DNA of 64,000 nucleotides from assembly GCF_023091745.1 (NCBI RefSeq), contig NC_068915.1:33658001-33722000 (forward strand), in the 5' to 3' direction. The position numbers and the translations under genes are program-made. The notes beneath the pieces are model-generated. The model searched no databases, had not been told where the DNA came from, and saw nothing but the letters and a program-made list of their open reading frames with translations. The stretch is from Budorcas taxicolor (Eukaryota; Chordata; Mammalia; Artiodactyla; Bovidae). Positions 23,231-32,700 of the stretch are shown here, in pieces (within the stretch, counting starts at the first letter, position 1; every line of letters starts with the position of its first letter).

Positions 23231-23440
23231 ACTTTTCCAGATACTCCCCACATGAAAAATGCTACTCAGAAAATTTCTGTAAAGTTTTTTTATAGTTGTA
23301 TGCTTTAGTTATCTTGGTATAGATCTAGGAATGAGATTGCTGGGTGATACGGTAACTCTATATTTAACACTTTGGGGAACTGTTAAAAGTGTTGGGAAGG
23401 TGACTACACTACTTGGTATGAGAGTTCTACCACCAATGTA

Positions 23441-24219
23441 CAAAGGGTCCCTGACTTAGGATTGTTCAACTTACAGTTTTTCAACTTTCCAATGGTACAA
23501 AAGCAATAAATATTGTAGCAGAAATGGTACTTTGAATTTTGAGTTTTGATTTTTTTTTTTCCCCCTGAGCTAGCAACTCTCATGATGCTGGGTGTCAGCA
23601 GCAAGCTACAGCTTCCAGGCAGCCCCATCACCATGGGGGTAAACAACTGACACACTTACAATTCTGTACCTATACAACCATTCTGTTTTTCACTTTCAGT
23701 ACAGTATTCAATAAATTACATGAAACATTCATCATTGTATTATAAAATAAATTTTGTCCTAGATAATTTTGCCCACATATAGCTAATGTAAATGTTCTGA
23801 GCATGTTTGAGGTAGGCGAGACTTAGCTATGATGTTCTATATGTTAGCTATATTAAATGCATTTTCAACTTAGGATATTTTCAACTTGATAGCTTTATCA
23901 GGAAGTAACCCTACTGTATGGAGAAGGAAATGGCAACCCACTCCAGTACTCTTGCCTGGAAAATTCCATGGATGGAGGAGCCTGGTAGGCTGCAGTCCAT
24001 GGGGTCTCTAACAGTCGGACACAACTGAGTGACTTCACTTTCACTTTTCACTTTCATGAATTGGAGAAGGAAATGGCAACCCACTCCAGTGTTCTTGCCT
24101 GGAGAATCCCAGGGACGGGGGAGCCTGGTGGGCTGCCGTCTATGGGGTCACACAGAGTCGGACACGACTGAAGCGACTTAGCAGCAGCAGCAATCCTACT
24201 GTAAGTTGAAGAAGATCTG
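23441..24219. mobile_element. Tigger-type (TcMar) DNA transposon inside L1
   Basis: The ends are inverted repeats of the 'gggtccctgacttaggattg' / 'taagttgaagaagatctg' type. Internal blocks include 'accattctgtttttcacttt', 'cagtacagtattcaataaat' and 'gcattttcaacttaggatat'. The element is flanked by TA at 23439-23440 and 24220-24221, and the L1 sequence reads straight across when it is removed. About 505 bp remain after the nested BOV-A2 is subtracted. It is non-autonomous with no transposase frame. The exact subfamily is not assigned. Confidence 0.85.
23919..24191 (+). mobile_element. BOV-A2 dimeric SINE inside Tigger
   Basis: Two Bov-A units are joined by a C/T-rich linker ('cactttcacttttcac', about 24036-24055). 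The second unit ends in a GCAGCAGCAG tail. Near-perfect 12-bp repeats, AACCCTACTGTA (23907-23918) and AATCCTACTGTA (24192-24203), flank it. Confidence 0.95.
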
Positions 24220-24297
24220 TATAGGAGTCCAAATTCTTCATTTCTTCAAACATTTTTGTTGTCAGTCTTTTTTTTTTTTTTTTAATTTTAATTATCC

Positions 24298-24422
24298 TGC
24301 TGCTGCTGCTAAGTCGCTTCAGTCGTGTCTGACTCTGTGCGACCCCATAGACGGCAGCCCACCAGGCTCCCCCATCCCTGGGATTCTCTAGGCAAGAACA
24401 CTGGAGTGGGTTGCCATTTCCT
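24298..24422 (-). mobile_element. Half BOV-A2 / single unit SINE inside L1
   Basis: The minus strand carries one BOV-A2 second-type unit with the CAGCAGCAGCAG tail at its 3' end. It starts at 'aggaaatggcaacccactcc', a few bases short of the unit start. L1 sequence lies on both sides (T-rich tract and 'aatgagtgtaaagtgatag'). Confidence 0.92.
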
Positions 24423-24716
24423 AATGAGTGTAAAGTGATAGCTCAATGTGTTTTGTCTCAGTGTGGTTTTGACTTGCATTTTCCTAATGATTAACAATGT
24501 TGAGAAGTTTCTCATGTGCCTATTAGTCATTTGTGTATCTTCTTTGAAGAAGTGTCTTTTCAAATTCTTTGCCCATTTTTAATTGGATTATCTGTCTTTT
24601 CATTGTTGAAGGATGAGTTTTTTACAGTCTAGATATAACTTTCTCATCAGACATGATTTGCAGGTAACTTCTCCTGTTTTGTAAACTTTTGCTTTCCTGA
24701 TGGTTCCTTTGAAACA

Positions 24717-25101
24717 CAACATTTTTTTTTTACTTATTTATTTTATTATTATTTTTTTACTTTACAATATTTTATTGGTTTTGCCATACATCAACATGAA
24801 TCCACCACGGGTGTACACGTGTTCCCCATCCTGGACCCCCCTCCCACCTCCCTGCCCATACCATCCCTCTGGGTCATCCCAGTGCACCTGCCCCATGCAT
24901 CCTGCATCGAACCTGGACTGGCCATTCGTTTCTTATATGATATTATACATGTTTCAATGCAATTCTCCAAAATCATCCCACCCTCTCCCTCTCCCACAGA
25001 GTCCAAAATACTGTTCTATACATCTGTGTCTCTTTTGCTTTCTCGCATACAGGGTTATCGTTACCGTCTTTCTAAATTCCATATATATGCGTTCGTATAA
25101 T
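24717..25101 (-). mobile_element. Ruminant L1 3' UTR end
   Basis: The poly-T/T-rich left end is followed by the antisense of the ruminant L1 3' UTR: 'tccaccacgggtgtacacgt', 'ggtcatcccagtgcacctgc' and 'ctaaattccatatatatgc'. The sequence stops at the same internal point as the copy at 55562-55992. Its right side abuts the CpG-rich block. No clean TSD was found. Confidence 0.88.
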
Positions 25102-26215
25102 AAAATGCACACACAAAACAATGGTCATATAGAAATGTCTTCTAAGTATGACCAGTCTGGCATAGAACTTTCTATTCTTCCTCCTCAAGGTCTTCCATTC
25201 GACGTCCTCCAACCCACTGAACAAACGTGGACTTCGGTGGCTCCAGAAGTTGCTTCTAGACGTAATGAAACAACTCCATTTCCGAAAGTCATTTCCAGAA
25301 GACATTGCTTTTCTGTAGTTTTTTTTTTTTTTTTTTTTAACAAATGGGCATTTACAAGACGTGATTTTTCTATTTTATCATACGTCGGCAACCTCTTTAC
25401 ATGTAGGAGGCCTAGATGTAGTGAAAGTTTTCTTTTGAAAGGTTGGGGGTAAAGTTGAGAGCAGCTTTTTCATATTATATACACAGGCCTTTTATCAGCG
25501 GCCAGTAAATCTTCCCAGAGGGCGGCGGGCACTTTCTGTTGGCCACAAGGAGTATGTTATTCTACCATTTCTATCTTCTGACATCAATGTCTCGATAGAA
25601 CGACGATCACCGCCCGCTGGCCTGCTAACGTTTCACCCGTCATCAACCGCAGCTCCGCGCACCTTGCGGCCCGTTAAGGCCTTGGTCTTTGTCCAGACGA
25701 GGTGAGGTCTCGTCCAACTGGGACAGAGCAGTCACCTCAGGTCGTGGATCCTCGTGGTCCCAAGGCCTATGGGTGGACGAGCTGGCGTCCAAAATCTTTC
25801 CCGGGCGTCCGAGGCTCTAACGGCCCTCCTCGGAGTTAGAGCGGCTGCCATTCTTCTAGTCCTGCCACACCCGATGCCCAAAGGCACCATGTTCTCGGTG
25901 GGCAGGTAGGCTTCGCCTAAGCCAAGCCCTGCAGCTCTGGGTGAAGAGACCCAGCGGTCGGCAGGATCCTGGCTCGGAGGGGCCGCCGCCATTAGGACGC
26001 GGCAGTGCGGGTTAGCGGAGAGGTTCGCGGCTGCTTCCAGTCTTGGGCCCTGCCAACTGGGGCCTAGGCGACCGCTCTGCAAAACACACCAGAGAATGTC
26101 CTGGGGTCCCCCAGTTCACCTACGGACCAGAGGCCGGAGGGCCTGAAGGGCCCCGGGGTAGAAGGCCACAATCCACTTCTAGCCGCACTCTTTGCCAGAA
26201 CCTAAATTAATATTT
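25102..26215. promoter_or_regulatory. Isolated CpG-rich block (candidate CpG island)
   Basis: I counted roughly 45 CpGs between 25499 and 26190, against near absence on either side. The 25102-25498 part is less GC-rich but still has scattered CpGs. A minus-strand frame of 116 codons (26082-25732) contains an ATG at 25992 followed by an Ala-rich start. Minus-strand TATA-like sequences, 'tgataaaagg' near 25497 and 'tatataat' near 25481, lie at its left edge. None of the proteins is recognised. Two readings fit: a promoter island of an unseen transcript, or a recent retrocopy of a GC-rich RNA in minus orientation, whose A-tail is the poly-T at 25319-25338. No TSD supporting the second was found. 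Confidence 0.55.
25319..25338 (-). repeat. Poly-T run (20 T) inside the CpG block
   Basis: An uninterrupted T run, which is a poly(A) tail if read on the minus strand. It divides the block into a moderately CpG-bearing left part and a GC-rich right part. Confidence 0.95.
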
Positions 26216-26959
26216 TAAAAAATGTCTATTTAGGTCTTCAAAGTAGTATTAGAAAATCACAAAAATTTTTATTCACGATGTCTTTTTGTGAATAATTCAA
26301 AGGCTTTATAGCCATTTGCTATAGAATAACAAGATGGAAATATTTCTGGTATCCAATAAATCTACATATGTAATATAATTAAGAATCTAGCTTATTGTTT
26401 CTCTTGTATTCTAGTACATATATATGCAAATCAGTACATACTAGCACATATATATATTATATGCATATCTAGTACATATATATATGCAATCAGTCATACT
26501 GATTAATAAGAGTCCTAAATGCTTTGCTTAAATAATTCTATCATATGAGATATTTTATCCCATAAGCTCTGCTGGGAGACTCCTAAAAGTAAGCCATTAC
26601 TTATCTAATCTGCGAGAAAACATGAGACAGGAAGTAAAATATATATCCTTGTATCCATTTTTATGTATGGCTGAGTCCCTTCAATATTCACCTGAAACTA
26701 TCAATATTGTTAATCAACTAGATCCCAATACAACATAAAAAAGTTTTTTAAAGAAAAAAAAAAGGAAGCAAAATAAAAATTCAGGAATTTTACATTGTTC
26801 ATGTGGTGTTTTATAATATAAAACAAGTTACTTTTAGAGTAAGCTTGACTGACTAAACAAAGGCAATGCATAATGAAATATAGTAGAATTTGGGAGCTAC
26901 TACGAACAATACCATTATAAAATCTCATCTGTCACATACTTTAAATGTTACAGATTGTT
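26216..26959. other. AT-rich sequence with degenerate TA-rich repeats
   Basis: Between about 26412 and 26496 the phrase 'tagtacatatatatgcaa' recurs in two to three imperfect copies. Otherwise nothing recognised; an A-rich tract lies at 26752-26763. Confidence 0.5.
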
Positions 26960-27115
26960 TTCACATAAAATATCTTGATTTATCCTTGTAATTGTACATT
27001 AAAACTTGTTTCAAATACCTCACTTTCATTTTATTGATAGAAAACTGAGGCTCTTAATAATAACTGGCTTACTCAAGGGGCTTCAAGTAGTAATATAAGG
27101 GCTTTGAATTCTAAA
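26960..27115 (-). mobile_element. MIR SINE
   Basis: Antisense MIR: 'cattttattgatagaaaact', 'gaggctcttaataataact' and 'ggcttactcaagg'. Confidence 0.55.
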
Positions 27116-27643
27116 TCATATATACTATCATGTCGCTCTGTCAAAAAAATAAATAAGTACCCCTCCACCTAATTGTTTTGTTGATACTAGAATCTTACCT
27201 TTGTTTCCTTCCTCTAGGGTTTTTAAATATTCCTCACTTATTAATTCTGAATTTAGTTTATTACATAAATTATAACTCAAACTTCATGCAGAAATTGTTT
27301 CCAGTTAACTTGAAGTATAACGTTATTAAGTTATTAGTCACTTAAACCTTTGTATGAATCAGATTATCCCTGATAAAAAGGGTTTGAAAGAAATCATTGG
27401 AAGTGGAGGTATCCAGAAACTGTGAATACTGTGTAAGTAGGTAAGAATGATGTTGAAAAAAGGGACACAGGATGTAGACAAATAGTTTACCTCACTTCTG
27501 CTCCCCTCCCTAACCCCAGCCATGACAAAGTAGTTAGAATGAAAGAACAGTCTGGATCCCAGATCCTTGAAGCTTCTCTCTGGCTTCATTGATTCCTTTT
27601 TCACAATATCCTTTCATTGTTTGAATTTAAATATTTTAGTTTA
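27116..27643. other. Unique sequence
   Basis: Nothing recognised. Confidence 0.4.
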
Positions 27644-27964
27644 GATTCCTTGGTAGCGTAGCTGATAAAGAATCTGCCTGCAATGCAGGAGACCCCAGTT
27701 TGATTCCTGGCTCGGGAAGATCCCCTGGAGAAGAGATAGACTACCCACTGCAGTATTCTTGGGCTTCCCTGGTGACTCAGACAGTAAAGAAATCAGCTTT
27801 TGATCCTGGAGACCTGGGTTGGATCTCTGGGTTTGGAAGATTCCCTGGAGGACATGGCAACCCGCTCTAGTGTTCTTGCCTGGAGAATTCCCAAGGACAG
27901 AGGGGCCTGGCGGTAGGCTACAGTCCACTGGGTTGCAAAGAGTCAGACACAGCTGAGCGAATAA
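27644..27964 (+). mobile_element. Dimeric Bov-tA SINE
   Basis: Same tandem architecture as 4723-5038: the first tRNA-headed unit stops at 'gcagtattcttgg' and the second begins 'gcttccctggtgactcag', ending in 'cacagctgagcgaata'. The junction lies at the same Bov-A position as in the other dimer. A short CA tract follows. No clear TSD. Confidence 0.9.
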
Positions 27965-28110
27965 GTACACACACACATACCCAGATTAGAAACTGTGCAT
28001 TCAAGATGTTATTCAAATGTGATTTTTAGATTACTAGCCATTTTGTATTAGCTTTGGCTATATTTTCCTCCAGAAACATGCAACATTTAAGGTAGACCAA
28101 ATATCACTTA

Positions 28111-28324
28111 GGGCTTCCCTGGTGGCTCAGACAGTAAAGGATCTGCCTGCAATGCAGGAGACCTGGATTCAAGCCCTGGGTCGGGAAGATCCCCTGGAGG
28201 AGGGCATGGCAACTCATTCCAGTATTCTTGCCTGGAGAATCCCTATGGACAGAGGAGCCTGGTGGGCCACAGTCATGGGGTCGCAAAGAGTCAGACACGC
28301 CTGAGCAACTAAACCACAGCACAG
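28111..28324 (+). mobile_element. Bov-tA SINE with 13-bp TSD
   Basis: Well-preserved tRNA-like head ('gggcttccctggtggctcag'), Bov-A body and tail. Perfect repeats CAAATATCACTTA at 28098-28110 and 28325-28337. Confidence 0.97.
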
Positions 28325-28337
28325 CAAATATCACTTA

Positions 28338-29629
28338 AGAAAATTCAGGGGGCATGTATGGAACAGTAACATGATAAATAACAACATTTACCTTTTATGC
28401 TTCACATAATACTATATAAAATTCCTTCAAAGAACTTACAACATCAAAATAATATAACAAGTATGTATGGAAATACAGAGTATGCAGAGTGGTTTGGGAT
28501 TTATGATGAAATAGTATTCATTTTTATATACCATCTGATTTTCTGAAATGGAAGTATAGAGTATAAATAGTGAGACATAGCAGGAAATGAATTCTGGTAT
28601 GGAAAGTTATGGTCAGGATATCATTATCTACAAGTTCGATACAATTTTTAAAAGCATGGAATTTCAAAAATACATTCTTTCACTGTGTAAATAGTTGAGC
28701 CTTGGAGATAAGAGATTTATTTAATAACAGCAATTTTTCAAATAACCAACCTTTTTTTTTTTCATAGTTAAGATGAGTTTATGGGTTTTAGACACTAGCT
28801 AGTGTATAAAGAAAATCTAAGGCTATTTTTTCTCTCTTTGAAAAGCTGCTTTATCAAAGCAAATCATTTTCTCTATGAACTCAGAGTAGCCTCGAAAAGT
28901 CTGCTAACAAAGAGAAAACAGATGGGACACCAGCTTTAAAGTTAGTCATCCTTAAAAGGGCATAAAATTGATTTTTAAATAGGAAAAAAATCAACAAAGC
29001 ACAAAGTATAATGAGAGTGAGATGAAATATAAAAATGGCTATGATCTACAAAAATTACTGTCAACTATTTTCATTTTATTAATGTCAATTTTGTCATTCT
29101 ACTAATTTCAACTATTATAACCTCTTGCCTATTGAAAATGTGAATATTTTCATTTTGATTCAATAATAATAGTTGAAGAAGCAGTAGAGACTATAAAGTT
29201 AATGTGATTTAGTCCCTTGATTTTACAGGGAAACTATGGGTAGAGTTGATAAGTGATTCACTCAAGATTATAAAAAATTGTTAGTGGCAGTCAACAACCA
29301 ATTCCAGATTTCCCAAAGCATTGTTCAATATTACCATGCAGAGCCATCAAATTTAAATGCATAGCTATAAGATATGCATTTGATGTAATAGAAACAAGGT
29401 CAAATTGATTTATATTCAAATATTTATATGTTCTAGTCGTTATGCTATATTTCAGCATATGAAATATATGAACTGTGATATATAGATATAGTTATACACT
29501 CATGAACTCTGGATATATAGATAGAGGTATATCAATTAAGTTTCTAGAATAAAAAAGATAAATAGAAAAAAGAATAGTACAAGGAAAGGTATTCTGTGCT
29601 AAATTAGGGGAAATGAAGGTCAAGCAGTA
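28338..29629. other. AT-rich unique sequence
   Basis: A weak MIR-like antisense stretch may lie at 29215-29320 ('ttttacagggaaactatggg'). Otherwise nothing recognised. Confidence 0.45.
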
Positions 29630-29641
29630 ACCATCTGATGA

Positions 29642-29860
29642 GGCATGCATGCTGTCACTTCAGTTGTGTCTGACTCTGTGCCACCCTATGGACTGAAGCC
29701 CATCAAGCTCCTCTGTCCACGGGATTCTCCATGCAAGACTGGAGTGGGTTGCCATGCTCTCCTCCAGGGGATCTTCTTGACCCAGGGACTGAACCCATGT
29801 CTCTTATGTCTCCTGAATAAGAAGGCGGGTTCTTTACCACTGAGCCATCAGGGAAGCCCT
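29642..29860 (-). mobile_element. Bov-tA SINE
   Basis: Antisense Bov-tA ending at the head 'ccatcagggaagcccta'. Imperfect repeats ACCATCTGATGA (29630-29641) and ACCATGTGATGA (29861-29872) match at 11 of 12. Confidence 0.93.
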
Positions 29861-29872
29861 ACCATGTGATGA

Positions 29873-30779
29873 TAGAGAATACATATGTATCCAATGACCT
29901 CTGTGAGCTGTGTTCTGCCACAATAGATTTTGGTTAAAAGAGGAGACATAAGTAACCAGATGTTGGCTTAGGGTAGATCCATCTGTATTCCTCAGATTGA
30001 AGTCATCTAGAGGTAGAAAGACTAACTCCTGGCTACAGAGCTGATGTTCTGCATTTCAATAGAAGCTATTTTGGAAGGTCCGAATGTTAAAATTGTAAGG
30101 CTGAGGTGAATCCACATCTTGACCACAGGAATGGTGATTTAGGTGGTTGAGGAATGAGATAGACTGGCAAATAGTATCATAGGCAGCAAGTGAGTTCTCC
30201 AAGAAATCTATTCAATATTCACTACTCCAAACAATTCCCTACAGTCACTATGCAGAGGCCTCAGAAATATTGTAGTCTACAAGTGGTTCTAAAATAAGAA
30301 AGCATCTTCCATACCAGCATTGTTGATATTTCTCTTTCTTTCTGCCTACTTTTTTTTCCATTTTTTAATCTATTCACTCTTATGGAGAAACCACATTTAA
30401 TAAAATACAATAGGAGATTTGAAGAAATCAGAGATACAGTGCTATGCTTAGGTACTTGCTTTTGCTTAAGGGACTAGTAATTAAAAGGCAAAATTCAGTG
30501 ACATTAAACAATACTAAAGAACATGTCTCAAGTCAAGAAGAGATGTAGTTAAAAATAAATATTGAAACAGTACAATTTCTAAGACTTAAACAGGTTTCCA
30601 AGGAATTGTTTACTTTGGTTGCTTCACTTTCATACTTCTCCCTAACTCATCAACACATTTCAGTTGGGTTTTTGTTCCTCCTAAAGACCCCTAATTTGTT
30701 AACTTAAATGGCTACTCATCAGTTCACATTTTTTTGGTATGAAGAACCATTCAGTGGGCTAGCCACTTTCATCTTGAAT
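29873..30779. other. Unique sequence
   Basis: Nothing recognised. Confidence 0.45.
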
Positions 30780-31403
30780 TCCATCCTCTTTGGGTATTTG
30801 TGACACTTCATGGTCTTCATGGTTCTCCTGCTTCTCTGGTCTTACTCAGTCTCCTCAGCGGAACACATTTCTAACTAAACACTTGGGTTTCACAGCCTGG
30901 TGCAGAATCATTTCACTCTCCCTAGGCTATCTCATCCAGTCCCATTACTTCACTCAACATCCTTATGTGAACAACCCTTAAACTTCAATATAAACTTCTT
31001 TTCAAAGTTTCATTTATACATCTACCTCCAACATTATATGACAGGTATCTCAATTGCATTTTTTTTCTTAACTTAAAATTCATTAAATTTGTATGAATTT
31101 AGCATATTTGCATCATTCTGGTTTTCAACTATTTTTTAAGAATTTCAGTAATATTTATTAAACAAATGAACGGAGACCACACGGAAAATCTGAACCTGTC
31201 CTGTATACTTTCCTCTTCCTCACTATCATTTGGTCCATCACTATTTCACAGTGGTTCCACCATCATTCTGCTCACTTCTCTCCACCTCCATCCTTCTAGT
31301 TCAAGATACCATTACCTCCTGCCATGGTTACTTGTATTCACTCTTCCAGTACTTTCATGCATATACTAGAGAAAAGTTATAGAATTTTTTTAATGCAAAC
31401 CTA
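30780..31403. repeat. Ancient repeat-like sequence, family not assigned (left part)
   Basis: C/T-rich non-coding sequence with phrases such as 'gctatctcatccagtccca' and 'cacttctctccacctccatc' that resemble widespread old mammalian interspersed repeats. It appears to continue after the BovB at 31404-31721. Low confidence; an alignment would settle it. Confidence 0.3.
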
Positions 31404-31721
31404 GCTTTTGAACTGTGGTGTTGGAGAAGAGATCAGCCCTGGGATTACTTTGGAAGGAATGATGCTAAAGCTGAAACTCCAGTACTTTGGCCACCTCATG
31501 CGAAGAGCTGACTCATTGGAAAAGACTCTGACGCTGGGAGGGATTGGGGGCAGGAGGAGAAGGGGACGACAGAGGATGAGATGGCTGGATGGCATCACTG
31601 ACTCGATGGACGTGAGTCTGAGTGAACTCTGGGAGTTGGTGATGGACAGGGAGGCCTGGCGTGCTGTAATTCGTAGGGTGGCAAAGAGACACGACTGAGC
31701 AACTGAACTGAACTGAACTGA
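31404..31721 (+). mobile_element. BovB 3' end with internal 52-bp deletion
   Basis: Starts within the last part of the reverse-transcriptase frame ('gcttttgaactgtggtgttg') and runs to the 'gagcaactgaactgaactga' tail. Relative to the copies at 45756 and 51634, 52 bases are missing between 'ttggagaag' and 'gagatcagccctggg' (junction near 31426-31429). The joint lies between two GAAG copies. The loss shifts the frame. Confidence 0.95.
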
Positions 31722-31960
31722 ATCATGCCACTGGCTTCCTTATTTTCTTTAAATATCTTTCTACTAAATTTCAAGAAGATATAAATTTTTAATAATCTAT
31801 GATAAAATGACCTTGAATTATCTAGCCCTAGTGCCTCTCTATTTTCTTCCTGGGACAAATTTTCCCTTCATTATTTGAGTTTATTTCTGGTGAAAATCTC
31901 TCCCCTGCCTCAGGTCCTTCACTTTTATCCTCTGCCCACAAGGTTTTGCCCTTCATTTTT
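31722..31960. repeat. Ancient repeat-like sequence, family not assigned (right part)
   Basis: Continues the C/T-rich pattern ('tctagccctagtgcctctc', 'cctcaggtccttcac') seen to the left of the BovB insertion. Confidence 0.3.
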
Positions 31961-31961
31961 T

Positions 31962-32157
31962 AAAAAAATATTTTTCTACAATAATTTTTTAAGGTTGATT
32001 TGCAATGTTTCAGGTGTATAGCAATGTGATTCAGATTATTAATACATACACATATTCCAGATTTTTTTCCATTAAAGGCTTTTAAAAGATGTTTAATATA
32101 GTTCCTTGTTCTATATAGTAGGTTCCTGTTTAAAAAATCTATTTTATATACAGTAGT
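31962..32157 (-). mobile_element. L1 3' UTR fragment (left part)
   Basis: Antisense L1: 'tttcaggtgtatagcaatgt', 'gtgattcagattattaata' and 'gttccttgttctatatagta'. A SINE interrupts it; a short right part continues at 32361-32402 ('actgttaatcccaaattcct'). Confidence 0.8.
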
Positions 32158-32360
32158 TGTTGTTTAGTTGCTAAGTCATGTCCTACTCTTTTGCAATCCC
32201 ATCAACTGTAGCCTGCCATGATCCTCTATCCATGGGATTTCCCAGACAAGAATACTGGAATGAGTTTCCATTTCCTTCTCCAGGGGATCTTTCTGACCCA
32301 GGAAACTTGTCTCCTTCATTGGCAGGTGGATGCTTTACCACTGGGCCACCAGGGAAGCCT
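32158..32360 (-). mobile_element. Bov-tA SINE inside L1
   Basis: Antisense Bov-tA from 'gttgctaagtcatgtcctac' to the head 'gccaccagggaagcct'. L1 3' UTR sequence lies on both sides. Confidence 0.93.
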
Positions 32361-32402
32361 AGTCATATATAGCAGTTTATAACTGTTAATCCCAAATTCC
32401 TG
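32361..32402 (-). mobile_element. L1 3' UTR fragment (right part)
   Basis: A short continuation of the L1 fragment 31962-32157 beyond the SINE. Confidence 0.6.
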
Positions 32403-32559
32403 TTTGCCCTTTATTTTTGCCTGATAGCTATAATTCAGTCTGAGACATTCATATCTGATGATTTAAAACAAGTTACAGTATTTTCATAATCTCAATGCAA
32501 ACATACACTATGATATTTATTTGTAGCAGTTGTCCACATGTATTCACACATATATTGTA

Positions 32560-32700
32560 CATTTGTTCAATGCTTGTCACCCATTTAAACTATAAGCTCT
32601 GTGGAAGCAAGAACCAGTCAAGTTGTTCATAGCTGTTTTCCCAGCACCTAGTCTAGTCCCTGAAGTAAGTGTTTGATAAGTACTTACTTAGGACAGACGG
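32560..32700 (+). mobile_element. L2-like 3' end fragment
   Basis: Tail pattern of L2: 'aaactataagctctgtggaa', 'cccagcacctagtctagtcc' and 'gtgtttgataagtacttac'. Confidence 0.6.

Larger units (their letters stand above)
22640..24716 (-). mobile_element. Old L1 (3' UTR and ORF2 end), host of nested elements
   Basis: The antisense L1M sequence runs through several interruptions: 22640-23031 ('gttgtgcatccatcaccaca', 'gtatggatataccacatttt'), 23241-23440 ('gagattgctgggtgatacgg'), 24222-24297 and 24423-24716 ('ttctcatgtgcctattagtc'). Removing a SINE (23032-23230), a Tigger transposon (23441-24219) and a half BOV-A2 (24298-24422) makes the L1 blocks join in consensus order. The ORF2 end is heavily broken. 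Confidence 0.88.

Noticed and set aside
24700..25452. 250-codon plus-strand open frame
   Set aside because: It crosses an antisense L1 3' UTR, the CpG block and a poly-T run, so it cannot be one protein-coding unit.
24717..26215. One retroposed transcript covering both the L1 end and the CpG block
   Set aside because: No matching target-site duplication was found at 24716 and 26215, and a second poly-T inside argues against a single unit.
26412..26496. Degenerate 'tagtacatatatatgcaa' repeats as a satellite
   Set aside because: Only two to three imperfect copies over 85 bp; local slippage in TA-rich DNA is enough.
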